Positions 42,391 to 52,300 of a stretch of 64,000 nt of DNA are shown one piece after another. The notes under the pieces are model-generated. The model was not told where the DNA came from, did no database searches, and worked only from the letters and a program-made list of their open reading frames with translations. Location of the stretch: NCBI GenBank assembly GCA_023264815.1, contig JAHFUZ010000012.1:1-64000 (forward strand), given 5' to 3'. Within the stretch, counting starts at the first letter, position 1, and each line of letters begins with the position of its first letter. This DNA is from Arthrobacter sp. Lineage in GTDB: Bacteria; Actinomycetota; Actinomycetes; Actinomycetales; Micrococcaceae. Both the position numbers and the translations under genes were made by a program.

Positions 42391-44130
42391 CTACTGCGCC
42401 AGCCGCTGGCCCGCCCAGCTTCCGGTGATGTTCGACGGCGAGGCAAGGGTTCCGCCGGTCAGGTCCCAGTACTGCACCACATCGTTGGCGCGGCGCAGTG
42501 CCACTCCCGTTGAGTTCAGGCCCGTCACGTCGCGCAGCGGCCTGATGCCGGTCACGTCCGTCCAGCCGACGGCCACGGTGTTCCGGGTTTCGGCGCGCGG
42601 CGCCGGTGTGCCGGCTCCGCGGTAAAGCAGCACAGCGCCGTCGGATTTTCGTGCCAGGAGGTCCTGGAAGCCGTCTGCGTCATAATCCACCATGGCCAGG
42701 CGGGTGGCCGCTACGCCGCTGGCCATCAGGGTGCGGGAGGACATGTCGGCCAGGCCCACGTTGGGGTAGAGCCACAGGCTGCCCGAGGTATCCAGGGCCA
42801 CCAGCTGGGGGAGCCGGTTGTTGGCGCACCAGCCGCCCACGGCGAGGGTCATGCTTGCCCAGCCGGACTGGCCGAGCGTCACCGAGGCGCCAAATCCGCC
42901 ACCGGCGAACCCCGGGTGAAGCGTCAACCGGCCGTCGTTCCATTGCGCGAGGATGTCGAAGGTGCCGTTACGGTCCCAGTCAGTGACAAAGACTTCCTTC
43001 ACGTTGCTGAAGAAGGAGTTGATGACCTTTGCCGGGCCGTAGGTCCTGTTACCGGTGGAGGGGCGGTTGATGAGCTCGCCGCCGGTGTTGACCGAGACGA
43101 GATCAGCGGCACTGGTGATCGCCGCGTTGCTCAGGTCGAGCGTGGGCGGCATGTGTTTCACCGCCGGATCGCACATGGTGGGAGGAGCCGGCGGGAACGC
43201 GTTGCCGTCGGACGGGCTGCCGCCCGGGGACGTGGTGGTGCCGGCAGGAAGGGTGCTGTAACCAAAGAAATTCACCACGCCCCACAGGGTGTACCGGTTG
43301 GGTGTGGTCTGCCAGTTGCCGTCCGTGTAGGTGATGCCGGCACCCATGACATTAAAACGCGGGTCCAGCAGCATGGCGTTGTGGCCCGGAGAGGTTTTCC
43401 ACCATTCCACCAGCAGGGCTGCATCCCGGTCCCACCGGACGGCGATGACCTCTCCCGCGCCGTTGGTCGGGTTCAAAGCCCGGGGATCGGTCCAGAAGTT
43501 GGCGCGGTGCTCGATGACCTCGCGGGTGGCGATGTTGTTGGACCATTCCTGGGCCATGCCGGCCACCGTGGCGTGGTACTTCACCGGGGCCAGGCCGTTG
43601 GCGGCCCGGTATTCGTTGATCTTGGTGAACACCGTGAGGATGGCGGCCGCGTTGTTGTCCGGGACGAGCGCTTCGGTGCTGAGTGACTCGGTGGTGAGGG
43701 CTTCGGTGGCGAGCCGTCCAGGGGCCGGGGAGCCGACTCCCGGCGCGGACGGCTGGGCAAGGTCTGCGTCCGGTGCCCACAGCGGCGGAATGGACGCCGG
43801 TTCGGGCGGTGTGGCGCTTTCCGCAGGTTCGCCGGAGGCCTGGGTGGTTGCGGCAGGACCGGGTTGACTCTCTTCCACTGCCGGCGACGCCGGCCTGATC
43901 ACCGGTTCCACGGCGGGGGCGAGTGACGATCCGGTGCCGGTATCCGGACCGGGTGCGCCGTCGTCGGCTGTTCCCGCGGGCCCCAGCGTCACGGACGCCG
44001 GCCCTGTTGCGCTCGCCATCCCCACAGGGGGCTGGTCCACCGGCGGGCCGGAATAGAAGCCGGCGGCCGGGGACACGAGTGAGAGTGCGCAAAGCATTGC
44101 CACAACGGCAGGCGCCGCAAAATTTCTCAA
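42391..44130 (-). CDS. Secreted CAP-domain protein with FG-GAP-like repeats
   Basis: A 579-residue secreted protein with a signal peptide (MRNFAAPAVVAMLCALSLVS, cleavage near PAAG). Then comes a ~130-residue Pro/Ala/Thr-rich linker, a CAP/SCP domain (~residues 160-290; KINEYRAANGLAPVKYHATV, WSNNIATREVIEHRA, WWKTSPGHNAMLLDPRF) and a C-terminal FG-GAP/VCBS beta-propeller region with DWDRNGTFDILAQWNDGRL and DYDADGFQDLLARKSDGAVL. CAP domains occur in secreted proteins of varied function, including sporulation and wall proteins. The start is TTG 44130 with GGGG upstream. Confidence 0.85.
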   Translation of the reverse strand: MRNFAAPAVVAMLCALSLVSPAAGFYSGPPVDQPPVGMASATGPASVTLGPAGTADDGAPGPDTGTGSSLAPAVEPVIRPASPAVEESQPGPAATTQASGEPAESATPPEPASIPPLWAPDADLAQPSAPGVGSPAPGRLATEALTTESLSTEALVPDNNAAAILTVFTKINEYRAANGLAPVKYHATVAGMAQEWSNNIATREVIEHRANFWTDPRALNPTNGAGEVIAVRWDRDAALLVEWWKTSPGHNAMLLDPRFNVMGAGITYTDGNWQTTPNRYTLWGVVNFFGYSTLPAGTTTSPGGSPSDGNAFPPAPPTMCDPAVKHMPPTLDLSNAAITSAADLVSVNTGGELINRPSTGNRTYGPAKVINSFFSNVKEVFVTDWDRNGTFDILAQWNDGRLTLHPGFAGGGFGASVTLGQSGWASMTLAVGGWCANNRLPQLVALDTSGSLWLYPNVGLADMSSRTLMASGVAATRLAMVDYDADGFQDLLARKSDGAVLLYRGAGTPAPRAETRNTVAVGWTDVTGIRPLRDVTGLNSTGVALRRANDVVQYWDLTGGTLASPSNITGSWAGQRLAQ

Positions 44131-44245
44131 ACCAACCCCAGATCAGTTCAGTCACGTTCAGTTGTACCAACCGGGAGACCATCCGGCGGCTGTCATTCGC
44201 AACATTAGCCCCAGTAGGCCACAGCAACAACGAAAGAATGGGCGC

Positions 44246-44254
44246 TGTGGACAA
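44246..44254 (-). promoter_or_regulatory. DnaA-box-like 9-mer upstream of dcd
   Basis: TGTGGACAA, the reverse complement of TTGTCCACA, 20 bases before the dcd start and next to a likely -10 (CATAGTAAT). Confidence 0.4.
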
Positions 44255-44274
44255 CGCATAGTAATTTGGGAGGC

Positions 44275-44850
44275 GTGCTGATCAGTGACCGCGATATTCG
44301 TGCCGAAATAGACTCCCAACGGATCGTCCTTGAACCCTACGATTCCGTGATGGTCCAGCCATCCTCGGTGGACGTGCGGATCGACCGGTTTTTCCGGCTC
44401 TTCGACAACCACAAGTACGCCCACATCGACCCCGCGGAGGAGCAGCCCGAGCTGACCCGCCTGGTGGAAGTGGACCGCGGCGAGCCTTTTATCCTGCACC
44501 CCGGCGAGTTCGTGCTCGGCTCCACGTACGAGACCGTCACCCTGCCGGACGACATCGCCGCCCGGCTGGAGGGCAAGTCGTCGCTGGGCCGGCTGGGCCT
44601 CCTGACACACTCCACCGCCGGCTTCATCGATCCGGGATTCTCTGGGCACGTCACGCTGGAGCTGTCCAACATGGCCACCCTGCCCATCAAACTGTGGCCC
44701 GGCATGAAGATCGGTCAGTTGTGCTTCTTCCGGCTGACCTCTGCCGCCGAAACCCCGTACGGCTCGGGCGACTACGGCAACCGCTACCAGGGCCAGCGCG
44801 GCCCCACTGCCAGCCGCAGCCACCTGAACTTCCACCGCACCGAGATCTAG
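44275..44850 (+). CDS. dcd: dCTP deaminase (dUMP-forming type)
   Basis: A 191-residue dCTP deaminase of the trimeric dUTPase fold. Key segments are [41 protein letters not shown] and [14 protein letters not shown]. The [13 protein letters not shown] form resembles mycobacterial Dcd, which deaminates and dephosphorylates dCTP to dUMP in one active site. GTG 44275 matches the usual N-terminus; a TTG at 44266 would add three residues. CATAGTAAT upstream suggests a very short leader. A 61-bp palindrome begins 25 bases after the stop and may act as a terminator. Confidence 0.92.
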   Translation: MLISDRDIRAEIDSQRIVLEPYDSVMVQPSSVDVRIDRFFRLFDNHKYAHIDPAEEQPELTRLVEVDRGEPFILHPGEFVLGSTYETVTLPDDIAARLEGKSSLGRLGLLTHSTAGFIDPGFSGHVTLELSNMATLPIKLWPGMKIGQLCFFRLTSAAETPYGSGDYGNRYQGQRGPTASRSHLNFHRTEI

Positions 44851-44875
44851 CGCGGGCTTTCTCCCGGCGGCGTTG

Positions 44876-44936
44876 ATCGAGTGGCGACGTCCCGGCGCTA
44901 AAGGCCCGGGTTAGCGCAGAGATCTCCCCACTCGAT
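44876..44936. repeat. 61-bp palindromic element, copy 1 (26-9-26)
   Basis: Arms 44876-44901 and 44911-44936 (26 nt each, 21 of 26 paired) flank a 9-nt centre AGGCCCGGG. Arms start ATCGAGTGG and end GCGCTAA; the right arm starts TTAGCGC and ends CTCGAT. Copy 2 at 45945-46005 has the same arm and loop lengths. Confidence 0.88.
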
Positions 44937-44968
44937 GGCCGGCCGCGGCCAGCACTGCTCCTCCACAC

Positions 44969-44977
44969 TGTGGATAA
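44969..44977 (-). promoter_or_regulatory. DnaA-box consensus upstream of the DUF559/AbiEi-like gene
   Basis: TGTGGATAA, the reverse complement of the classical DnaA box TTATCCACA, 37 bases before ATG 45015. Confidence 0.4.
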
Positions 44978-45014
44978 CGGCATCGTGCCCGTGCGGCTGT
45001 GTCCACAATGGGTC

Positions 45015-45983
45015 ATGCGTCAGCCTTCAGCCCTCCCGGAGCACCTCACAGGACGGTCGTTCACCCTGGCCCAACAGGTCCGGTCCGGCATGCCCATGGG
45101 GCGTGCGTGGCGGAGTGACCTGCGGGTGGCCAGCCGCGGTGTGCGTGTCCCCTGGGACGAAGCGCAGCCATTGCACCACACCTGTGGCCTGCTGTCCGCC
45201 CTGACTCCGGGCGCAGTCTGCTGCCTCGGCACTGCGGGGCTGCTGTGGGGCTGCCCGCTGCCGCTGGCACTGCAAAACGAGCTTGTTATCCATTTCGCGA
45301 AGGCCGGCGGGAGCACGCGTCCGGTGCGGAAGGGAGTGGTGGGTCACCGGCTGTCCCTGCGCCCGGGTGATGTGGCAATGCTCGACGGCGTCCCGGTCAC
45401 CTCGCCTGCGCGGACGTGGCTGGACCTGGCCGCGGTCCTGGGTCTGGAGGACCTGGTAGCCGCAGGGGACCATTTTGTCTGCAGCCAGTCCAGGAGCTTC
45501 GGGCCAAGCAAAGAAGCGCTCTGCTCGCTCGGTGACCTGCGGGAGCAAATCGAGTCCACGCCGGGCGTCCGGGGTATCCGCAAGGCGCGGCAGGCACTGG
45601 AACTGTGCCGTGTTGGTGCGGATTCGGCTCCGGAGACCCGGCTGCGGCTGGCCCTCGGCCGGGCGGGCCTGCCGGAGCCGAATCTGAGCTATATGGTCCT
45701 GGACCCGACGGGAGGGGAGTTGGCCTGGCCGGACGTGGCCTTCCCCAAGTTCAAAGTGGCCGTCAACTACGATGGCCGGCACCATTTGGAGCCCCGCCAA
45801 CGCGAATCGGACATTCGCCGGGACGAATCCATCGCTGCTGTCGGCTGGCATTCGGTGACGGTGACGGCCAGCCATGTGCGCACCTGGGGCTTCGACGGCG
45901 GTGCGCATCGTGTGCGGGATGCCCTGGTCCGGGCGGGCTGGCGGATCGAGCGGCGAGATCTCATCGCTAAGCGCCGGACTTAG
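45015..45983 (+). CDS. AbiEi-like / DUF559 (Vsr-type nuclease fold) protein, copy 1
   Basis: A 322-residue protein related in layout to the one at 63.1-63.9 kb. An N-terminal AbiEi-like part (~1-180; VPVTSPARTWLDLAAVLGLE) is followed by a C-terminal DUF559 domain of the Vsr/PD-(D/E)xK fold (WPDVAFPKFKVAVNYDGRHH). The usual acidic residue before DG is Asn here, so nuclease activity is doubtful. Such genes are common and multi-copy in actinobacteria with no assigned function. ATG 45015 is used, preceded by CACAAT seven bases away, so the message may be leaderless. Its last 12 codons and stop lie inside a 61-bp palindrome, and another copy of that palindrome lies 78 bp upstream of the start. Confidence 0.7.
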   Translation: MRQPSALPEHLTGRSFTLAQQVRSGMPMGRAWRSDLRVASRGVRVPWDEAQPLHHTCGLLSALTPGAVCCLGTAGLLWGCPLPLALQNELVIHFAKAGGSTRPVRKGVVGHRLSLRPGDVAMLDGVPVTSPARTWLDLAAVLGLEDLVAAGDHFVCSQSRSFGPSKEALCSLGDLREQIESTPGVRGIRKARQALELCRVGADSAPETRLRLALGRAGLPEPNLSYMVLDPTGGELAWPDVAFPKFKVAVNYDGRHHLEPRQRESDIRRDESIAAVGWHSVTVTASHVRTWGFDGGAHRVRDALVRAGWRIERRDLIAKRRT

Positions 45984-46005
45984 TGCCGAGAAGTCGCCTT
46001 TCGAT
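45945..46005. repeat. 61-bp palindromic element, copy 2 (26-9-26), overlapping the gene end
   Basis: Arms 45945-45970 and 45980-46005 (19 of 26 paired) flank the 9-nt centre GCGCCGGAC. The left arm matches the left arm of copy 1 at 20 of 26 positions and the right arm at 19 of 26. The left arm and centre encode the last 12 residues of the DUF559/AbiEi-like protein; its TAG is in the right arm. Confidence 0.88.
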
Positions 46006-46023
46006 CGAGGTGTTGGGGGATGG

Positions 46024-47205
46024 CTAGGCGCGGGCCGGTTCGGTTGCGGGCGGCCGGAACGCCTTGAGTACGGGCTCCACGTAGCGGGCGGCCAGCGGAC
46101 CGATGATTGCCATGAGCAGGACATAGGCCGTGGCAAGCGCTGCGAGGTCGGCGGGGACCACGCCGGAGGCCACGGCCAGGCCGGCAATAACAATGGAAAA
46201 CTCGCCGCGGGCTATCAGGGCGGCTCCGGCACGGAACCGGCCGGGCCGGGCAATGCCTGCCTGCTTGGCCGCCCAGATTCCAGTGAGCATCTTGGTGGCC
46301 GCCGTGATGATGGCCAGGACCAGGGCCCAGCCCAGGACCGGCGGGATGGACGAGGGATCCGTGTTGAGCCCGAAGGCCACAAAGAAGATCGCGGCAAAGA
46401 GGTCGCGCAGGGGCTCGAGGATGCGGGTGGCGCTGTGGGCCGTGGCACCGGAGATGGCGATCCCGAGCATAAATGCGCCCACGGCCGCGGAGACCTGCAT
46501 GGCCGATGCCACGCCTGCCACCAGCAGGGCCGCGCCCAGCAGGTTGAGCAGGAAGACCTCGGAATTTTCGCTGTGCACCGCTTTGGAGACGTGGTGGCCG
46601 TGCCGCAGGGCCACCACCAGGACGAGGGTGACCACTGCCAGGGAAACGCCCACGGTGGTCAGACCGCCCAGGAAGCTTACCCCGGACAGCGTGGCGGTCA
46701 GGATGGGCAGGTAGACGGCCATGGCCAGGTCTTCAAATACCAGGATGGACAGCACCACGGGTGTTTCACGGTTGCCGAGCCGGCCGAGATCGGTGATGAC
46801 CTTCGCCGCGATGCCGGAGGACGATATATACGTCACGCCGCCCATGACCATGGCCCCCACGCCGCCCCAGCCGAGCATCAGGGCCAGCCCGGCGCCCGGC
46901 AGGAAATTCAGCACCAGGTCAAGAACACCGGCCTGCCAGGACCTGCGCAGACCGGTGAAAAGCTCGGCAGCCGTATATTCCAAGCCGAGCATAAGCAGCA
47001 GGAGGATGACTCCGATTTCGCCGGACAGGTGGGCGAATTCGTGCATCCCGTCAAGTTTCACCACCCCGCCCGCCCCGAAGGCAAGTCCGCCCACGAGATA
47101 GAGCGGGATGGGCGACATTCCGATCCGTCCGGCCAGCCTGGCCAGCAGGCCCAGGCAGAACACAACGGCCCCCAGTTCGATGAGGGTCAGGGCCAGCGGG
47201 TCCAT
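46024..47205 (-). CDS. CPA2-type cation/proton antiporter (KhtU/KefB-like)
   Basis: A 393-residue membrane protein with about 12 helices of the CPA2 family. It has GEIGVILLLLMLGLEYTAAE, LVFEDLAMAVYLPI and the conserved RGEFSIVIAGLA. No C-terminal RCK nucleotide domain is present. Instead a separate TrkA-C-type regulator is encoded immediately upstream, as in KhtT/KhtU K+/H+ antiporters. ATG 47205 lies five bases after that gene's stop. Likely role: K+ (or other cation) efflux for pH or electrophile stress. Confidence 0.88.
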   Translation of the reverse strand: MDPLALTLIELGAVVFCLGLLARLAGRIGMSPIPLYLVGGLAFGAGGVVKLDGMHEFAHLSGEIGVILLLLMLGLEYTAAELFTGLRRSWQAGVLDLVLNFLPGAGLALMLGWGGVGAMVMGGVTYISSSGIAAKVITDLGRLGNRETPVVLSILVFEDLAMAVYLPILTATLSGVSFLGGLTTVGVSLAVVTLVLVVALRHGHHVSKAVHSENSEVFLLNLLGAALLVAGVASAMQVSAAVGAFMLGIAISGATAHSATRILEPLRDLFAAIFFVAFGLNTDPSSIPPVLGWALVLAIITAATKMLTGIWAAKQAGIARPGRFRAGAALIARGEFSIVIAGLAVASGVVPADLAALATAYVLLMAIIGPLAARYVEPVLKAFRPPATEPARA

Positions 47206-47210
47206 GGCGC

Positions 47211-47693
47211 TTAGCCGTTGCGGAGGATATCGGCCGCCGAGTCGAGGCCTTCTTGCGTTCCCACGGCAACCAGCAGGTCGCCGGAATGAAGGACGACGTC
47301 GGGTCCCGGCGACGGGAGCACCTCGCCTTCCCGCATGATAGCCACAATGGAGACACCGCACCGGGTCCGGATGCATGCCTTGCCCATGGGCTGGTTCTGG
47401 AATGGGGAATCCGGGGCAATGGAGAACTGCCGGGTCACAATGCCGGGTACGTCCCGGTGTTCCTCCGTCAGCTTCATGGCCAGGTGCCGCCCGCCCAGCA
47501 GGTTGCCGAGGGTGGCTGCCTCATCCCCGGTCAGGGGAATGGAGGCCTGGCAGGTATCGGGATCGTCCCAGGTGGAAACGATGAGTTCCGTCTGGCCTTC
47601 CCGCAGCTCTACGACGCCGATGCGGCGTCCGGAAGCGGTCATGAAGTCCTTCCGCCGGCCCAGGCCGGGGAGATCCGTTTCGTCCACGTTCAT
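47211..47693 (-). CDS. TrkA-C domain antiporter regulatory subunit (KhtT-like)
   Basis: A 160-residue soluble protein. The first ~70 residues carry a KhtT-like N-domain (DFMTASGRRIGVVELREGQT), and the rest is a TrkA-C/RCK-C domain (PGPDVVLHSGDLLVAVGTQE). It should gate the antiporter encoded five bases downstream in response to a small ligand such as a nucleotide. Confidence 0.87.
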   Translation of the reverse strand: MNVDETDLPGLGRRKDFMTASGRRIGVVELREGQTELIVSTWDDPDTCQASIPLTGDEAATLGNLLGGRHLAMKLTEEHRDVPGIVTRQFSIAPDSPFQNQPMGKACIRTRCGVSIVAIMREGEVLPSPGPDVVLHSGDLLVAVGTQEGLDSAADILRNG

Positions 47694-47803
47694 ACGTCCA
47701 GCCTAGTCTCCGCAGGCCGGTTTCGGGTGGCGTGCGCCAGCGAATCACCGGACCGCAGCGGGGCCGCGAAACGGCGCCCGGAAACGGAACAGCAGATCAG
47801 GTG

Positions 47804-49207
47804 TCAGGACGCAGGCACCAGCGCAATGGAGGTCTTGTTCGGCGGCTTCACCGGCAGCAGGACCAGCAGCCCCGCGAGCAGCACCACCATGATGCCCAGG
47901 ATTCCCCAGCGCTGGGCTTCGCCGGCGGCAACCAAGGGCGTGGCCACCGTGATGCACAGCGTGAACAGGGCCGGGGCCAGGAAGCTGACGGCCCGGCCGG
48001 TGGTGGCGTACAGGCCGAACAGTTCGCCGGTCTCACCGTTGGGAGCCAACCGCGCCAGGTAGGCCCTGGAGGACGACTGGGCGGGCCCCACGAAGAGGCA
48101 GAGGAACAGCCCGAAAACCCAGAAGGTGGTGGAGCCGGCCCACGCGGTGCCAAAGAAGACGTAGCTCCCGTTGCCCAGGACCAGGATCATGGTGCCGGCA
48201 ACCAGCAGGCCCACGAGCGAGCCCATGATCACGGCCTTGGGGCCCACCCGGTCGTCCAGGAAGCCGCCGACGACCGCGCCCACGGCCGCCACCACGTTGC
48301 CGAAGATGGCGAAGAAGATGACCTGGGACAGTTCAAAGCCGAACGTGCCGGCCGCGATGATGCCGCCGAACGTAAAGACTGCCGCGAGGCCGTCCCGGAA
48401 GACGGCGCTGGCGAGAAGGAAGTAGATGGTGTGCGGGCTGGTGGCGTAGATGGCCTTGATCCGGCGCAGCAGCAGGCCGTAGGACGCCAGGAAGCCCAAA
48501 TGTTTGGCCCGGGCAGGGCGCGGAAGTTCGGGCACCGCGAACAGGACCGGCATCGCGAAAATGAAGAACCAGAGCGCGGAGAACACTGCCACCAGCCGGA
48601 TATTGAGGCTGTCCTCGGTGGACGCCCCGAACCAGTCGAAGCTCGGCTGCACAAAGAGCTGCAGCACAACCAGCAGGGCCACAATGCCGCCGAGGTAGCC
48701 CATGCCCCAACCGAAGCCGCTGACCTTGCCGATATTGGTTGGCGTGGAGATCTGGGCCAGCATGGCGTTGTAGTTGACGCCCGCGAACTCAAAGAACACA
48801 TTCCCGAGGGCAATCAGGGTGACGCCGAGGAGCAGGAACTCGGGCCGCGGGAACACGAAGAAGCACAAGCCGGTCAGGACGGCCACGGCCACGGTGTTCA
48901 CGCCCAGCCACAGCTTGCGGCGCCCGCCGTTGTCCGACCGTTGCCCCGTTACGGGAGCGAGCAGCGCGATGGCCAGTCCGGCGATGGCCAGTGCGCCGCC
49001 CAGGACGGCTGACGCCTGGTCCTCCCCGCCGAAGGCGTTGGAAGTGAGGTAGACCGTAAAGACAAAAGTGGTCATCACCGCGTTGAATGCAGCTGAGCCC
49101 CAGTCCCAGGCAGCCCAGGCAAGGACCCGGCCTTTGCCGGTGGCCCGGTTTCCGGACTCAAGTTCGGATGGCGGCTGCGTGGCTTCAGCGGCGCTGGCGG
49201 TGTCCAT
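47804..49207 (-). CDS. Atg22/UMF1-like MFS transporter
   Basis: A 467-residue MFS protein of the Atg22-like (UMF1) family. It has WAAWDWGSAAFNAVMTTFVF at helix 1, GQRSDNGGRRKLWLG in the signature loop, and a late GPAQSSSRAYLARLAPNGET motif typical of the family. Relatives move amino acids or are uncharacterised. The start is ATG 49207; the frame is open further but the extension is not protein-like. It is divergent from the Mrp operon across 190 bp. Confidence 0.86.
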   Translation of the reverse strand: MDTASAAEATQPPSELESGNRATGKGRVLAWAAWDWGSAAFNAVMTTFVFTVYLTSNAFGGEDQASAVLGGALAIAGLAIALLAPVTGQRSDNGGRRKLWLGVNTVAVAVLTGLCFFVFPRPEFLLLGVTLIALGNVFFEFAGVNYNAMLAQISTPTNIGKVSGFGWGMGYLGGIVALLVVLQLFVQPSFDWFGASTEDSLNIRLVAVFSALWFFIFAMPVLFAVPELPRPARAKHLGFLASYGLLLRRIKAIYATSPHTIYFLLASAVFRDGLAAVFTFGGIIAAGTFGFELSQVIFFAIFGNVVAAVGAVVGGFLDDRVGPKAVIMGSLVGLLVAGTMILVLGNGSYVFFGTAWAGSTTFWVFGLFLCLFVGPAQSSSRAYLARLAPNGETGELFGLYATTGRAVSFLAPALFTLCITVATPLVAAGEAQRWGILGIMVVLLAGLLVLLPVKPPNKTSIALVPAS

Positions 49208-49397
49208 AGGCTGAATGGTATCCGCCCGTGGCGAACACGGCGGGCATAATACGCCTGACACCCGGCAATATCGAGCCGCCGGCGGCCGTAGGCGGGGAAA
49301 GGGCGGAAACGACTTGATAAACTGGCCACCGAACCTAACGATTGACCGCCTGCCCTGACTTTTTGATAAACGAATCCCTGACGTTGCGGAGCTAACA

Positions 49398-52300
49398 GTG
49401 ATCACAGTCCTTGCCGTGCAGTTTACGGTGGCCGCTGTGGCGCCTTTCCTCTTCAGGGTCTGGGGCCGCAATGCGTTTTACGCCCTGGCGGTGGTTCCCG
49501 CGGCGTCCTTTGCCTGGCTGCTGTTCCAGCACGGCGCCGTGTATTCGGGTCCGGGCGAGGTCACCGAAGTCATCCCGTGGATCCCCGGCCTGAAACTGGA
49601 GTTCGCCTTCCGGCTGGACCCCCTGGCCTGGGTGATGTCCCTCCTGGTCCTGGGCGTCGGCGCCCTGGTGCTGGTCTACTGTGCCCGGTATTTCAGCAAG
49701 AAGGACCAGGACCTGGGCGGTTTCGGAGCCCAACTCCTCGCCTTCGCGGGTGCCATGTTCGGCCTGGTGGTGGCGGACGATCTCCTCCTGCTGTTCATCT
49801 TCTGGGAACTCACCACCATCCTGTCCTACCTGCTGATCGGCTTCGCCCGCACCAGGCTGGCAGCCAGGCGGTCCGCGCTGCAGGCCCTGATGGTCACCAC
49901 CGCCGGCGGGCTCGCCATGCTGGTTGGGCTGATCATGCTGGGCCACGCCGCCGGGACGTACCGCATCTCGGCCATCCTGGCGGAGGCGCCCACCCTCGCC
50001 ACCGGACCCACCAGCGAAATCGTCGCCGCCGCCGTCGTCCTCATCCTGATAGGTGCCATCAGTAAATCCGCGCTGGTTCCCTTCCACTTCTGGCTGCCCG
50101 GAGCCATGGCGGCGCCCACTCCGGTCAGCGCCTACCTGCATGCCGCGGCGATGGTGAAGGCCGGCATCTACCTGGTGGCCAGGCTCGCGCCGGGCTTCTC
50201 CGAGACCGCCTACTGGCAGGCCATTGTGCTGGGCCTGGGCCTGGCCACCATGCTGGTGGGCGGGTACCGGGCACTGCGCCAGACCGACATCAAGCTCATC
50301 CTGGCCTACGGCACCGTCAGCCAGCTGGGCTTCCTGACCATGGTGGTGGGCCTCGGAACCCCGGAGGCTGCCCTCGCCGGCCTCGCCATGCTGTTGGCCC
50401 ACGGCCTGTTCAAGGCCACCCTGTTCCTGGTGGTGGGCATCATCGACCACCAGTCGGGGACGCGCGACGTCCGGAAGCTGTCCGGCGTCTTCCGCTCATC
50501 CAGGGCCCTCGGCATCGTGGCCGGCATCGGCGCCGCCTCGATGGCGGGCGTCCCGCTGCTGGCAGGTTTCGTAGCCAAGGAATCGGTCCTGGAAGCCTTT
50601 GTCCATCACGCCGCCGCGGGGGACCCCTGGGGCGTAGCCGTGCTGGCGGGCATCGTCCTGGGCTCCATCCTCACCTTTGCCTACAGCGCCCGTTTTATGT
50701 GGGGAGCCTTTGCCGTCAAGGCCGGCGTGGAGCCCACACCGTTCAAGGCGGTCAAACCCTCCTTCCTGGCGGCCCCGGCCCTCCTGAGCCTCCTCACCAT
50801 CGTTTACGGCGTGTGGCCGGCGCCGGTGGATGCCTGGGTCCAGCCGTACGCGGCGCTGTTTGCGTCCACCGCGGCCGACGCCGGGACACCGGGCGAGCAG
50901 GCAGGGCACCTTGCGCTGTGGCATGGGTTTACCCCGGCCCTGGGGCTGACGGCACTGACCTTCGCCCTGGGCCTGGCGATGCACTTCGGCCGGACACTGG
51001 TGGAGCGTGCGCAGTCCCGGGTGCCCGGCTGGATCGACGGCGACCGCGTCTACCAGCTCAGCATCGGCGCACTGGACGACGCCGCCGTCTGGATCACCGG
51101 CCGCACCCAGCGTGGTTCGCTCTACTTCTACCTCTCCGTCATCCTCTCCATGGCGTTCGTGCTGCCGCTGACCACCATGCTGGTGGCGGGCAAACCGCTG
51201 CCCACGGACCTGTTCCTGATCGATCCCTACTCGCCGCTCCAGCCTGTAGTGGGCGCGGCAATCGTGATCGGGGCGCTGGCGGCGGTCAAGGCCAACAGGC
51301 GGTTCCTCGCCGTGCTGATGGTGTCCGTGACCGGCTACGGGATCGCCCTGATGTTCGCGCTCCAGGGTGCGCCGGACCTGGCCCTGACGCAGATGCTGGT
51401 GGAGACCATCATCCTGGTGGCCTTTGTCCTGGCCATGCGCAGCCTCCCCGCCGAACTTCGCGACCGGACCGGCGGACGGTACCGGGTGGTCCGCGTGATC
51501 ATCGGTGCCGCGTTCGGCGTCACCATGGTCTTTGCCGCCATTTACGCCATGGGCGCCCGCGTGGCCGTTCCAGTGTCGCTGGAGTTCCCCACGCTGGCCT
51601 ACGAAGGCGGCGGCGGACTGAACATTGTTAACGTCACGCTGGTGGACATCCGGGCCTGGGATACGTTCGGGGAAATCTCCGTCCTCGCCCTCGCCGCCAC
51701 CGGCGTTGCCAGCCTCATTTTCGTCCGCGGCCGCGGCGACCGGCTGGGCGCCTCGCCCGCCGTTGCCGAAGGCAGCGTAGGCCGGCAGCCCGCCGTCGAC
51801 CCCGGTTCGCGGGAAGCCGCGGCGCTGGCCATCAGCCGGAAGTTCGCGTCCTCGGCCCGTGATGCCTGGATCGTGGCGGGACGGACCCTGGCGCCTGAGC
51901 GGCGCTCGATCATTTTCGAAGTGGTGACGCGGCTGATCTTCCACTCCCTCATCATCTTCTCGCTCTACCTGCTCCTGGCCGGCCACAACCTTCCGGGCGG
52001 CGGCTTCGCCGGCGGCCTGACCGCAGGGATCGCCCTGGGCATCCGCTACCTGGCCGGCGGCCGGTTCGAGCTGCGGGAAGCCACTCCCGTGGGCGCCGGC
52101 ACGCTCCTGGGGATCGGACTTGCGACGGCGGCGGCATCAGGTGTGGTGCCTCTGCTGCTGGGCGGGCAGGTGTTCCAGACCGCCATCATCGAGATTTGGC
52201 TGCCGGTGTTCGGGGACATCAAGTTCGTTACCTCCACCATCTTCGACATCGGCGTGTACGTCGTGGTGGTGGGCCTGGTCCTGGACGTCCTGCGAAGCCT

